Shown here: piece after piece, positions 1 to 9,039 of the stretch
Layout of the letters: each line of letters starts with the position of its first letter
Position numbering within the stretch: position 1 is the first letter of the stretch
Assembly (NCBI RefSeq): GCF_050402865.1
Contig: NZ_BAABMF010000009.1
Span: 127,241-191,240, forward strand
Direction of reading: 5' to 3'
Length of the DNA stretch: 64,000 bases
From: Clostridium_AF sediminicola
GTDB lineage: Bacteria; Bacillota; Clostridia; Clostridiales; Clostridiaceae
Position numbers and translations under genes: made by a program
Notes under the pieces: generated by a model
What the model was told of the DNA's origin: nothing
The model's database searches: none
Seen by the model: the letters and a program-made list of their open reading frames with translations, nothing else

Positions 1-1
1 T

Positions 2-1156
2 GGGTCAAAAGAAGAAAGAAAAGAGATATTAAAGAATATAAAGGATTATGATGTAATTGTAACAACATATAACTTAGCAAAAAGAGATTTAGAGGGTTAT
101 AAGGCAGTAAATTTTGATTATTGTATTTTGGATGAAGCTCAGTTTATAAAAAATCCTCACTCTCAAAATGCAAAAGCTATGAAAGAAATTAATGCGAGGC
201 ACAGGTTTGCGTTATCAGGAACTCCAATAGAAAACTCACTTATGGAATTATGGTCAATATTTGATTTTATAATGCCTGGATATCTATATGATGAGAAGGT
301 ATTTAGTGTAAGATATCATAAAAAGCTAAAAGAGAGTCCAGAAGTGTTAGCTGAGTTGAATAAACTTATAAAACCTTTCATTCTTAGAAGAAGAAAAAAG
401 GAGGTTTTGAAGGAATTGCCTGAGAAGATAGAGAAAACACTTATGGTTAATTTAGACGATGAACAAAAAAAAGTGTATGGAATATATGCAAACCATGCAG
501 TAGAGCTTATTGAAAAAAAGGTGAAAGGCGATGAGTTTAAAAATAGTAAAATAGAAATACTTTCTTATATAACAAAGTTAAGGCAACTATGCTTAGACCC
601 TTCAGTGGTTATGAAGGATTATAGTGGTGGTAGCGGGAAAATACAAGCTCTAATAGAACTGATTAATAAAAGTATAGAACAGGGACATAAAATACTTATT
701 TTTTCCCAATTCACATCTGTTCTTAAAAACATAAATAAAAGATTTACGAAAGAAGGAATATCTTATAGTTATCTAGATGGTTCAGTGCCTTCTTCAAAGC
801 GAATGAAGATGGTAAAGAATTTTAATGAAGGTGAAAACTCTGTATTCTTAATAAGTTTAAAAGCTGGAGGAACAGGTCTAAATCTTACGTCTGCTGATAT
901 AGTAGTTCATTTTGACCCTTGGTGGAATCCAGCAGTGGAAGATCAAGCTACTGATAGAGCTCATAGAATAGGGCAAAAGAATGTAGTTGAAGTAATAAAA
1001 ATAATAGCCAAGGGAACTATTGAGGAGAAAATAATTGCTCTCCAAGAAGAAAAGAAAAAGCTTATATCGGAGTTAATGGGAGATGAATTGTCCTGTGGTG
1101 AAAATTTTGGTGCTATGGGTGAAGAAGAAATTCTTGGGTTGTTTGAGATGGAATAA
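2..1156 (+). CDS. SNF2-family DEAD/DEAH helicase, C-terminal part (5' cut by window edge)
   Basis: The reading frame is open from base 2, so this is the C-terminal part of a longer gene; the TTG at 128 is an internal Leu codon. ATP-driven nucleic-acid translocases of the SNF2 superfamily carry the motifs seen here: the DEAQ Walker B box (bases 131-142), SGTPIENS (motif III), LDGSVPSSKR, and the helicase-C block LKAGGTGLNL followed by DPWWNPAVEDQATDRAHRIGQ (split here across 877-975), with the arginine fingers of motif VI. The Walker A half lies outside the window. Bacterial members are usually about 1000 residues with an N-terminal SWIM zinc finger, which cannot be checked. It ends at a hairpin shared with the convergent germination operon. 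Likely a chromatin-free DNA or RNA-polymerase remodeller; exact substrate unknown. Confidence 0.93.
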   Translation, partial: GSKEERKEILKNIKDYDVIVTTYNLAKRDLEGYKAVNFDYCILDEAQFIKNPHSQNAKAMKEINARHRFALSGTPIENSLMELWSIFDFIMPGYLYDEKVFSVRYHKKLKESPEVLAELNKLIKPFILRRRKKEVLKELPEKIEKTLMVNLDDEQKKVYGIYANHAVELIEKKVKGDEFKNSKIEILSYITKLRQLCLDPSVVMKDYSGGSGKIQALIELINKSIEQGHKILIFSQFTSVLKNINKRFTKEGISYSYLDGSVPSSKRMKMVKNFNEGENSVFLISLKAGGTGLNLTSADIVVHFDPWWNPAVEDQATDRAHRIGQKNVVEVIKIIAKGTIEEKIIALQEEKKKLISELMGDELSCGENFGAMGEEEILGLFEME

Positions 1157-1187
1157 ACATAAAAAAACACTTTCAGTTACTTATAAA

Positions 1188-1224
1188 TAAAGGTGATGAA
1201 TATAAAATCTATCCATCACCTTTA
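1188..1224. terminator. Hairpin between convergent genes
   Basis: A perfect 11-bp inverted repeat (TAAAGGTGATG, 1188-1198, with CATCACCTTTA, 1214-1224) sits between the stop of the helicase and the stop of the germination permease. It has only a weak U-tract, so it is a probable bidirectional terminator rather than a textbook one. Confidence 0.6.
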
Positions 1225-1230
1225 GATACT

Positions 1231-2313
1231 TTAAGAAGATTTATGTTTTAGTGATATTAATAAAGCTATTAATGTAAAAGATATTAAATTGAAAACAATA
1301 AAAATAGGAGTTACAAAATCAAATATTTCTTTTCTCAATATTCTATTTGATAGTTTTATAGATAAGTAAAGAATAATGGGATATATAAATATACAGATTT
1401 TCTTTATATCTATTTTTGTCAAATTACTTAAATTGAACGCTGTAGCAAAATAATAATTTGCTGAAATCCTTAAGGATAATAGAATCCAAACAAATGTAAA
1501 TATATATCTAAAATTATTAATTATTGGTATACTAATGCTTTCAAAAACTAATATCAAAGACCAATAACTTTTAGGTATTATATCTATGCCTATGTAGAAA
1601 GTAGTGGCAAAAACCACCCATAAATAAATTACGCCACATATTCCTATTGCTTTTAAAGCAGATTTTTTTATGGTCTTAGTATCTTGAACATAGGGGTAAA
1701 ATAAAAGGAGTGCTTCCCAACCATAGTAAGCATAAGCAGTTGATTTAGTTGCTTCTAAAATATTAGATAAACCAGAACCGAAAACAGGTTGTAGATTTAA
1801 TATGCTACCGTATTTCAGAGAACCTATTGATAGTATCATTATTAATATAAAAATATAAGATATTAATGTGCTTACTTTTCCTAATACTTTTAAGCCTTTG
1901 TAAGCGCCATAACTGGCTAAAGTTACTGCTATTATCCCAACTTTCAAGGGTGTTAAAAAACCCACTATATAAGTTCTTATTAGAATAATAAAGTCAGATA
2001 TTATTCCAACAGTTAGAGATAAAAATTGAATCATAATAATAAAGTTTAAAATATTCCCAAATAATCTACCAAAGTATTTTTTGTTCAAACATAGTATATT
2101 TTCTCTTGGATGTTTATTTATAATAAAACTGGCAATAAGAACAATAATTACTGGATAAATTAGTGCAATTATAGTACAAATCCATGCATCTTGTGCTGCT
2201 GTTTCTACAAGTACATTAGGTAGTTTTATTATTCCAGTTCCGCCAATTACAAAGCTTAACAAAAAGAATGTCAGTTCATTAGAAGTTAGAAGATTATTTT
2301 TTTCTTTATTCAT
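1231..2313 (-). CDS. Spore germination permease, GerAB/GerKB type
   Basis: This is the B subunit of a GerA-type germinant receptor, a membrane transporter-like protein of the APC superfamily in the inner spore membrane that binds the amino acid or sugar germinant. It is about 360 residues with roughly ten hydrophobic segments, and begins with the family's typical lead-in (TSNELTFFLLSFVIGGTGI near the N-terminus). Start choice: the ATG at 2313 is preceded by AGAGGTGATT, a close match to the anti-SD complement, so it is preferred over the upstream GTG at 2319. It overlaps the C subunit gene by about 8 nt and is last in an A-C-B order. The germinant cannot be read from sequence. Confidence 0.9.
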   Translation of the reverse strand: MNKEKNNLLTSNELTFFLLSFVIGGTGIIKLPNVLVETAAQDAWICTIIALIYPVIIVLIASFIINKHPRENILCLNKKYFGRLFGNILNFIIMIQFLSLTVGIISDFIILIRTYIVGFLTPLKVGIIAVTLASYGAYKGLKVLGKVSTLISYIFILIMILSIGSLKYGSILNLQPVFGSGLSNILEATKSTAYAYYGWEALLLFYPYVQDTKTIKKSALKAIGICGVIYLWVVFATTFYIGIDIIPKSYWSLILVFESISIPIINNFRYIFTFVWILLSLRISANYYFATAFNLSNLTKIDIKKICIFIYPIILYLSIKLSNRILRKEIFDFVTPIFIVFNLISFTLIALLISLKHKSS

Positions 2314-3418
2314 AATCACCTCTACCCATCTTATCTACATTAACTTTTACATTAACAATAATCTTAGAATCAGAAACCACTTCATCCCAATCAACTCCTG
2401 TATGTCTTCCGTATTTGGCAGCAGCGACTTTGCCTAATGCAAGACAATCAACTTTATAGTCTTTTTGCATTTCTTTTATGAAATCATAACTGATTTTTTC
2501 TACTTTTTCTATCATTTGACTTTCAAAATCTTTCATAGTTTCAGCACTCTCATGAATATCAGGAAACAGTTCATTTTCAATAATCTCTCCATTTAAATAT
2601 AAATCTATAAAAAATGTAAATTCATCTTCTTTTTTTTCACAACGAACTTTTCGTGATGTTTTAACATAATAACTTATGTATTCTTTTTGATTTTTTTGTA
2701 AGACTAACATTCCTTTAACCTTATTTTCTCTTAGCATATTCATAACTCTAGATTTATGAATATTTAATTTTCTAACCATCTTATCTTTTTTGAATAATGC
2801 CATACCTGTAATTTGTAATTTATCGTCTTTAATTTCAACATAAGGTAATACTATATTTCTTCCTTCAGCATTCATTCTTACAAAAGTATCCATCATTTTA
2901 TAATTATCTGAAAAAAAATTATATTCGACAGAATGTTCAATTATTCCTTCTAAATAATCAGCAGCGCTAGGATATGTGGGTATTTTATAGCTTAAAATGT
3001 CTTCAACTTTTCCTTTGCATACACACAACAGAGCTGTATCATTTATAGAGTGATTTTTAAATTCTATATCTATCAAATTTTTTATTCCAAATCTTGAATA
3101 GTCTTCACTAAATATGTATATTCTCTCAAGGCCTAATATAATTTTTTTATTTGACAACAATGACCGTGATCCTCTAGTTCCAGAAATATAATTACTTCTT
3201 CCAGTAGTTATTATGCTAAAAATTTCATTATCTCTACTATAATTGTAAAAAGAAATAGGTATACAATACTCGGTATTATTTGATACTAGATCGATTCCTA
3301 TTCCTGATGGAATATCAAGGTCTTCAACTGGTAAATAATTCACTTCACTACGAAAAAATATGTACATTATTATTGAAAGAATAGGTATAATTAGAAGCTT
3401 TTTTTGGTTATTCATCAT
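2306..3418 (-). CDS. Spore germination protein, Ger(x)C family, without lipobox cysteine
   Basis: This is the C subunit of the GerA-type receptor, normally a lipoprotein on the outer face of the inner spore membrane. About 370 residues, usual length for the family, with the characteristic IDIPSGIGIDLV-like segment after the signal region and a long C-terminal alpha/beta domain. Unusually the hydrophobic N-terminus (LLIIPILSIIMYIFFRSEVN) contains no cysteine, so the canonical lipobox of GerC proteins is absent; the protein is probably kept by an uncleaved membrane anchor. RBS AGGAG lies 6 nt ahead of the ATG at 3418. It overlaps the A-subunit stop by 11 nt and the B-subunit start, so the three are translationally coupled. 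Confidence 0.87.
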   Translation of the reverse strand: MMNNQKKLLIIPILSIIMYIFFRSEVNYLPVEDLDIPSGIGIDLVSNNTEYCIPISFYNYSRDNEIFSIITTGRSNYISGTRGSRSLLSNKKIILGLERIYIFSEDYSRFGIKNLIDIEFKNHSINDTALLCVCKGKVEDILSYKIPTYPSAADYLEGIIEHSVEYNFFSDNYKMMDTFVRMNAEGRNIVLPYVEIKDDKLQITGMALFKKDKMVRKLNIHKSRVMNMLRENKVKGMLVLQKNQKEYISYYVKTSRKVRCEKKEDEFTFFIDLYLNGEIIENELFPDIHESAETMKDFESQMIEKVEKISYDFIKEMQKDYKVDCLALGKVAAAKYGRHTGVDWDEVVSDSKIIVNVKVNVDKMGRGDYE

Positions 3419-4880
3419 TCTTTCTCCTAAAGTTAGTCTGCCTTACTGGGTTATTATTTGGGATTGATTCAGGTCTTTTATTCATTTTCCATAAGGGAGC
3501 TCTTATAAATATGTCTTTGAGGTTACTGCTATTAAATGATAAATAGGGTACTCCAAAACTCTTTAATGAAAAAAGATGGACTATGATGAAAAATATTCCT
3601 GAAACGATACCTAAAAAACCCATAGCATTTGCAAGAATTAGCATAGGGAACCTAAGAAATCTTATACTTAGTGACATTTCATAATTTGGTATTAGAAAAG
3701 TAGCTATAGCAGTTATGCCAACAATGAGTAGAGTTGTTGGACTTACAATTTTTGACTCAATTGCAGTATTTCCAATAATAATACCTCCAACAATACTTAG
3801 GGTAGGCGCAATTTTTGGGGGTAACCTAAGACCACCTTCTCTTAAAAATTCTACGACAATTTCCATTGCTAGTATTTCAAGAAAAGGCGTTAAAGCTATG
3901 CCCTCTCTAGACTGTACAATGGGATTAATGAATTTTACCGGGATAAGTTCGACATTATACTGTATTAATGAAAGATATATAGAAGGCAGAGTTATTACAG
4001 TAAAGACTGCAATTATTCGTAAAAATCTAGTAAATGAAGAAATTATCATTCTTTGACTATAATCTTCAATTGCTTGAAAAAATTCTATAAATAGGGAAGG
4101 CACTGTGAGAACATAAGGAGCACCATCTAATATAATTGCTACTCGGCCTTCCATTAAATTTGCTTCAACTATATCTGGTCTTTCAGAACCATAGATTTGA
4201 GGAAAAACAGTATAAGGTGTTTCTTCAATATATTCTTCAAGGGTCCCAGTACATTCAACAATGTCAACATCAATACGGCTTATTCTACTCCTCACATCAT
4301 TTAGAATATCTTTATCTACAATATCATCAATATACATTAGGGCTAGATCTGTTTGAGAACGTCTTCCAACTTTAAATTTTTCCAGTGCTAAGTTTTTATC
4401 TTTTATACTTCTTCTTAATAAACTTATATTGGTATCTAATTTTTCTACAAAACTTTCTCGAGAGCCTCGGATAGCAGATTCATTTGCTGGGTCAGATATA
4501 GAACGATAATTTCCTCCTATAGTATCAGCAATAATAAAATCTTCAATATTATCTATTAACACAACAGTTTTTCCGGATTTTATGGAATCTACCACTTGCA
4601 GGATATCTGTTTTTGTTTCTGTATTTGACATTGGAATATATTTTTGACAAATATATTCTGCAGTAGGTTTTCTTAGAAATACTTTTTCATCTACGTGGAG
4701 CATTAATGGAGTTAAAATATCCCTATCTATAATATCGCTATTAACTAAACCATTTACATAGATAATAGCTGCATTAATTTCATTCTCTTTACCAATAACA
4801 AATTTTTTGGTAAATACAGGACTTCTAATACCTATTTCATTAATAATAAAATCAATATTTTTATCAAGTTGTATACTCAT
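3408..4880 (-). CDS. Spore germination protein, GerA/SpoVAF family
   Basis: This is the A subunit of the GerA-type nutrient receptor, forming an ion-channel-like membrane complex with B and C. About 490 residues: a hydrophilic N-terminal domain (to about residue 290, containing VVLIDNIEDFIIADTIGG and the DIRSRISRID-like stretch) followed by about five membrane segments and a basic tail. Start choice: the ATG at 4880 follows AAAGGTGG with 7-8 nt spacing, so the upstream in-frame codon at 4901 is rejected. It is the first gene of the A-C-B operon. The promoter should be of the forespore sigma-G type; I could not identify a convincing one upstream. Confidence 0.92.
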   Translation of the reverse strand: MSIQLDKNIDFIINEIGIRSPVFTKKFVIGKENEINAAIIYVNGLVNSDIIDRDILTPLMLHVDEKVFLRKPTAEYICQKYIPMSNTETKTDILQVVDSIKSGKTVVLIDNIEDFIIADTIGGNYRSISDPANESAIRGSRESFVEKLDTNISLLRRSIKDKNLALEKFKVGRRSQTDLALMYIDDIVDKDILNDVRSRISRIDVDIVECTGTLEEYIEETPYTVFPQIYGSERPDIVEANLMEGRVAIILDGAPYVLTVPSLFIEFFQAIEDYSQRMIISSFTRFLRIIAVFTVITLPSIYLSLIQYNVELIPVKFINPIVQSREGIALTPFLEILAMEIVVEFLREGGLRLPPKIAPTLSIVGGIIIGNTAIESKIVSPTTLLIVGITAIATFLIPNYEMSLSIRFLRFPMLILANAMGFLGIVSGIFFIIVHLFSLKSFGVPYLSFNSSNLKDIFIRAPLWKMNKRPESIPNNNPVRQTNFRRKNDE

Positions 4881-5234
4881 TATATTTCCACCTTTATGCA
4901 ATGAATAATAATTATACCTTAATATTTAATATTACCCATTGATAGAGGCTTTATTCGTAAATATGGTTATTTGTGGAGTAAATGGTTAGTTTTTAATTAA
5001 GAAACGTATTGACATTAAGTATATTTAAGTGATAATATTTCATTGTATGGTAAATTATCCAAACAACTCAAATTTTCAGAGATAATAATTCTTTGAATAT
5101 TTGTATTAAAAAAATAAGACCTTGTGGAAAAGTTAAATCTAATCTGAAAAGGAATTGTGTAATTAAGTAATTATTAAATTTTACTTTCCTTTTGGAGAGT
5201 TTTTCTTTTTTGTATAGGGAAAGGAATGATTTAA
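4881..5234 (+). promoter_or_regulatory. Intergenic region with a probable promoter for the hydG-like gene
   Basis: This 354-bp gap separates the divergent germination operon and hydG-like gene. A good vegetative promoter reads toward hydG: TTGACA at 5009-5014, an 18-nt spacer, TAATAT at 5033-5038. That leaves a leader of about 190 nt. Near its end, GAAAAGGAA (about 5147) can pair with TTTCCTTTT (about 5184-5193), followed by a T-rich stretch, which could be an attenuator. No known riboswitch class is recognised. Confidence 0.5.
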
Positions 5235-6668
5235 ATGTTAGATTTTATTGACAAAAAGATTTATGACGGAAAAGAAAGTGATTTTATTGATGATGAACTT
5301 ATTTGGAACCAAATTAATGAAGGTAAAAATGCTTCAAAAGAGGAAATTAGAGAAATAATCAAAAAATCTCTTTCTAAAAAAAGGCTAGAGCCTGAAGAAA
5401 CAGCCAAACTAATAAGTGTTGAAGATGAAGGACTACTGAAAGAAATGTATCAGGCAGCTTTACAAATAAAAGAGGAAGTTTATGGTAAGAGAATAGTATT
5501 TTTTGCTCCTTTATATATAGGTAATAAGTGTGATAATAATTGTTATTATTGTGGATTTAGAAAAGATAACAGTTCAATTGTAAGGAAAACTTTGACTGAA
5601 GAAGAATTAAGAGAAGAAGCTAGAATAATGATGGAAGCAGGTCATAAAAGATCCATTCTTGTTTATGGAGAATGTGATGATTATAATGCTGATTTCATGG
5701 CGGATACAATAAAAACTGTATATAGTGTAAAGACTGAACATGATGAAATTAGAAGAGTTAATATAAATGCAGCTCCTCTTAGTGTAGAGGGTTATAAAAA
5801 ACTACATGAGGTAGGAATAGGTACATTTCAAATATTTCAGGAGACTTATCACCACGAGACATATAGAAAACTTCATCCTAAAGGAGATAGAAAAAGTAAT
5901 TATAAATGGAGATTATACGGGCTTGATAGAGCCATGGAAGCGGGCATTGATGATTTAGGTATTGGGGCTTTGTTTGGTCTTTATGATTGGAGATTTGAGG
6001 TTATGGGTCTTTTATACCATACTATCCACTTTGAAAAGAAGTTTAACGGAATAGGACCACATACAATTTCTTTTCCAAGAATTGAGCCTGCTATAGATAC
6101 ACCTTTTACTCAAAATCCGAAATATAGAGTATCAGATAGAGATTTTAAAAAATTAGTTGCAATATTAAGATTATCGGTGCCATATACAGGATTGATTTTA
6201 ACAGCAAGAGAAAATCCGGAAGTTCGAGATGATGTATTTAGCGTTGGAGTTACTCAGTTTGATGCTGGTTCTAGAATCGGTGTAGGTGGATACAAACAAT
6301 ACGAAACTGGATATGTGCCAGAAAAAGAACAATTTCAATTAGGTGATATGAGGTCTCTAGATGAAGTTATTGGTAGGGTTTGTGAAAAGGGAGCAATACC
6401 ATCATTTTGTACTGCTGGGTATAGATGTGCAAGGACTGGTGAAGAATTTATGTCTCTAGCAAAACCAGGTTTTGTTCATAAATTCTGTATGCCAAATGCA
6501 ATATTAACTTTTAAAGAATATTTGCTCGATTATGCTTCAGAAGAAACAAAAAAATTTGGTGAGATATCAATCAAAAAACATCTTGATGATTTAGAACCAG
6601 ATAGAAGAAAATTAGTAGAAGAAAGATTGAAATGGATAGAAGAAGGTAAGCGAGATGTGTACTTATAA
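5235..6668 (+). CDS. hydG: HydG-type radical SAM tyrosine lyase with altered C-terminal cluster motif
   Basis: HydG cleaves tyrosine with SAM and delivers Fe-CO-CN units to the [FeFe]-hydrogenase H-cluster. The 477-residue protein is full length. The radical SAM CX3CX2C motif is C99-C103-C106 (CDNNCYYC), followed by a TIM barrel with HydG-like segments (QETYHHETYRKLHP, GALFGLYDW). The C-terminal auxiliary cluster of HydG is bound by CX2CX22C; here the spacing is conserved (C392, position 395, C418) but position 395 is Gly (codon GGG at 6417), with an extra Cys at 398. It therefore may not assemble the normal auxiliary cluster. No hydE, hydF or hydrogenase gene is in the window. RBS GGAAAGGAAT precedes the ATG. 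It overlaps the next small gene by 14 nt. It could be a paralogue with a different product. Confidence 0.85.
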   Translation: MLDFIDKKIYDGKESDFIDDELIWNQINEGKNASKEEIREIIKKSLSKKRLEPEETAKLISVEDEGLLKEMYQAALQIKEEVYGKRIVFFAPLYIGNKCDNNCYYCGFRKDNSSIVRKTLTEEELREEARIMMEAGHKRSILVYGECDDYNADFMADTIKTVYSVKTEHDEIRRVNINAAPLSVEGYKKLHEVGIGTFQIFQETYHHETYRKLHPKGDRKSNYKWRLYGLDRAMEAGIDDLGIGALFGLYDWRFEVMGLLYHTIHFEKKFNGIGPHTISFPRIEPAIDTPFTQNPKYRVSDRDFKKLVAILRLSVPYTGLILTARENPEVRDDVFSVGVTQFDAGSRIGVGGYKQYETGYVPEKEQFQLGDMRSLDEVIGRVCEKGAIPSFCTAGYRCARTGEEFMSLAKPGFVHKFCMPNAILTFKEYLLDYASEETKKFGEISIKKHLDDLEPDRRKLVEERLKWIEEGKRDVYL

Positions 6669-6918
6669 TAAAATGCAAGAACAATGTGAGATTCTTATCA
6701 AAAAATTTCCAGATATAAAAATTAGGATGGCTAAAAGATATGGGAAAAGAGTGTCCAACTTGTTTTCATATGGAGTAGAAACTTTTACCCCTGCAGAGAA
6801 AATGGAATTAGATGGTAATTATGTGATATTCATTCAAAACTTTGAAGTAGATTCATGGGGAAAAGAAAATATAAAAGATAATATGAATAGTATTATTAAT
6901 TGTAGACACGAAGAATAG
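6655..6918 (+). CDS. Small protein of unknown function downstream of hydG-like gene
   Basis: An 87-residue soluble, mixed-charge protein; I recognise no family. It starts 14 nt before the hydG-like stop (ATG at 6655, weak RBS GAAGGT; a second ATG at 6673 is possible), so it is probably translationally coupled and functionally linked to it. Two Cys near the N-terminus and one near the C-terminus (CRHEE) are present but no metal motif is evident. It does not resemble the TM1266-type hydrogenase regulator. A strong terminator follows at once. Confidence 0.7.
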   Translation: MCTYNKMQEQCEILIKKFPDIKIRMAKRYGKRVSNLFSYGVETFTPAEKMELDGNYVIFIQNFEVDSWGKENIKDNMNSIINCRHEE

Positions 6919-6935
6919 TGAAAAATGATAATTAA

Positions 6936-6970
6936 AAAATTAGCATGAGAAAATAACTCATGCTAATTTT
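6936..6970. terminator. Bidirectional intrinsic terminator
   Basis: A perfect 14-bp stem (AAAATTAGCATGAG, 6936-6949, with CTCATGCTAATTTT, 6957-6970) and a 7-nt loop, with A- and T-runs on the two sides. It ends the hydG-like operon on the plus strand and the sugar operon on the minus strand. Confidence 0.88.
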
Positions 6971-6971
6971 A

Positions 6972-8222
6972 CTATTCTAGTATTTTATAACTTAAAGATT
7001 CTATTTGAGTACCGTCAATTATTTCATCTTGGAAACCAAAGTTTACAAGTACTTTTATAGTTTCTTCTTTATATTTTCTTATAAATCCAATAATTCTATC
7101 ATTTACATAGGAAAAGTGGATATTACCTGATTGAAGAGCTTTACTTGATTTTCTTAAACAAATAAGATTCTGTATATTTCTATAAATATCTTTTTTCCAT
7201 TTTGATTTATTCCATACCATTGTACCTCTACAATAAGGATCATTTTGACCTTCAATGCCAACTTCGTCTCCGTAATATACTAAAGGGATACCTGGTAATA
7301 AAAAAATTAATCCGAAACACAAATTTACTTTTTTTATGTTACCATTACATAATGTAAATATTCTTTCGGTATCATGTGATCCCATTAAATTTACGTTATT
7401 GAAAATATTTTTTTCATAGAGCTTTTCAATGGTCTTCCATTCATCTATAAACATTAAGCCATTAATGCATTGATTTACTACTGATTTAATCAAAAGATCT
7501 CTGAATAAATAGTTAGTTACCCCATCAAAATACTGTGGAACATAGTGTGAACCATAACCCCATATTTCACCAACAATATATAAATTAGTTGAATGTCTTA
7601 TTTTAGAGAGTAATGCTTCATCTATTTCAAAGGGTACATCTAATCTTAGACCATCGATACCTTTCGATTCCCAATATTTAATTACTTCTATTATATAATC
7701 TTGAACTTGAGGATTTGAAGTATTTAATTTTGGAATAAATTCTGCACCACCGCATGCTCTATAATTAGGGGGATTACTAACAACTACAGGATAACTATAG
7801 ATATCATACCAATCTTTATATTTAGATTTTTCATTATTTTTTAGAATATCTTTAAATGCGAAAAACTCTACCCCTGTATGATTAAAAACTCCATCAATTA
7901 TAATTTTAATATTTCTTTTATGACATTCATCAATTAATTCAGTAAAATCATTTGAATTGCCAAAACTATCATCAATTTCATAATAATCGTTTGTATCGTA
8001 CTTATGATTAGAAGCTGCCTTGAAAACTGGATTTAAATATATAGCACTAGCGCCTAAATTAGTAATATGATCAAGTTTTTTTATGATTCCTCTTAAATCC
8101 CCACCCATAACACAATGTCTATCTACAATATCTCCCCATTGTTTTGTGACCCTAAAATTATTATCTGGATTACCATTAAAAAATCTGTCGGGGAAAATTT
8201 GATATATAATTTCTCTATTCAT
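6972..8222 (-). CDS. Alpha-amylase family (GH13) glucan hydrolase
   Basis: A cytoplasmic hydrolase of alpha-1,4-glucans or cyclodextrins taken up by the ABC system encoded upstream. 416 residues with no signal peptide. The GH13 conserved regions are in order: DGVFNH (110-115), GLRLDV with the nucleophile D195, IVGEIWG with the acid/base E219, and GSHDTE (281-286) with H283/D284. It is shorter than neopullulanase or cyclomaltodextrinase (about 580) because the N-terminal starch-binding-like domain is absent. It overlaps the preceding permease stop by 4 nt (ATGA), last gene of the LacI operon. Intracellular maltodextrin hydrolysis is inferred. Confidence 0.92.
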   Translation of the reverse strand: MNREIIYQIFPDRFFNGNPDNNFRVTKQWGDIVDRHCVMGGDLRGIIKKLDHITNLGASAIYLNPVFKAASNHKYDTNDYYEIDDSFGNSNDFTELIDECHKRNIKIIIDGVFNHTGVEFFAFKDILKNNEKSKYKDWYDIYSYPVVVSNPPNYRACGGAEFIPKLNTSNPQVQDYIIEVIKYWESKGIDGLRLDVPFEIDEALLSKIRHSTNLYIVGEIWGYGSHYVPQYFDGVTNYLFRDLLIKSVVNQCINGLMFIDEWKTIEKLYEKNIFNNVNLMGSHDTERIFTLCNGNIKKVNLCFGLIFLLPGIPLVYYGDEVGIEGQNDPYCRGTMVWNKSKWKKDIYRNIQNLICLRKSSKALQSGNIHFSYVNDRIIGFIRKYKEETIKVLVNFGFQDEIIDGTQIESLSYKILE

Positions 8223-9034
8223 TCCTTAATACCTCCTGTTAAAATTCCTTGAATAAAATATTTTTGACCTGCAAGGAAAACTATGAAAACAGGAAGTATT
8301 GATATAACTGTCCCGGCCATTAAATATGGCCACAAAGTACCATATTTACCTGAAAAGTTCGCAATACCTACTTGAATTGTTGTATATTCTGGTCTTGTAT
8401 TCACTAATAGAGGCCATAAAAAATCATTCCATCCAAAAAGAAATGTGAATATCGCTAATGAAGCTGTAGCTGGTTTAGCTAATGGAAGAATTATTTTTAT
8501 AAATATTTGAAATTTATTGCATCCATCAATTTCTGCCGCTTCATCTAATTCCTTTGGAATACTCATAAAATATTGTCTAAATAAGAAAATTCCAAATGGG
8601 CTAAATAATCTTGGTATAATAAGGGCTCTTTTGGTATCAAGCCAACCTATTTTTTGAACAATTTGATATAAAGGTATTATTTGTGTGTAAAATGGTATCA
8701 TCATAGTGCCTAAAAACACATAAAATATTATATTTTTGCCTTTGAAATTTAGTCTAGCAAATGAATAGGCAGCCATAGCTGAAATTATAATAGTTCCGAT
8801 AGTAATACTTATAGAAACAATAATACTATTTTTATAATAATCTATAAAATTTGAAGATGTCCAAGCAACTAAATAATTTTTAAATTCAAAATATTTTGGG
8901 AATATATATGGTGGATTATACGTAAGTTTCAGCGGCTTTAATGAAGTAGTTATCATCCAGAGAAAAGGTAACATCATAAGAAGTGCACCTAATATCAAAA
9001 TAAAGTACATTAATATCTTTTTAACTCTTGTCAT
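8219..9034 (-). CDS. ABC sugar permease, MalG type
   Basis: An inner-membrane permease of a CUT1 carbohydrate importer. 271 residues with six predicted membrane segments and the EAA loop in the form PKELDEAAEIDGCNKFQIF (about residues 175-195), which docks the ATPase. N-terminal sequence ILGALLMMLPFLWMITTSLK is typical of MalG. Encoded directly after the MalF-type gene. No ATPase gene is in the operon, so a shared MsmX-type ATPase elsewhere is expected. Confidence 0.93.
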   Translation of the reverse strand: MTRVKKILMYFILILGALLMMLPFLWMITTSLKPLKLTYNPPYIFPKYFEFKNYLVAWTSSNFIDYYKNSIIVSISITIGTIIISAMAAYSFARLNFKGKNIIFYVFLGTMMIPFYTQIIPLYQIVQKIGWLDTKRALIIPRLFSPFGIFLFRQYFMSIPKELDEAAEIDGCNKFQIFIKIILPLAKPATASLAIFTFLFGWNDFLWPLLVNTRPEYTTIQVGIANFSGKYGTLWPYLMAGTVISILPVFIVFLAGQKYFIQGILTGGIKE

Positions 9035-9039
9035 GTGAT

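Noticed and set aside
3715..4056. 113-codon plus-strand frame inside the gerA-type gene
   Set aside because: It is antisense to a clearly conserved germination gene, has no RBS and resembles no protein.
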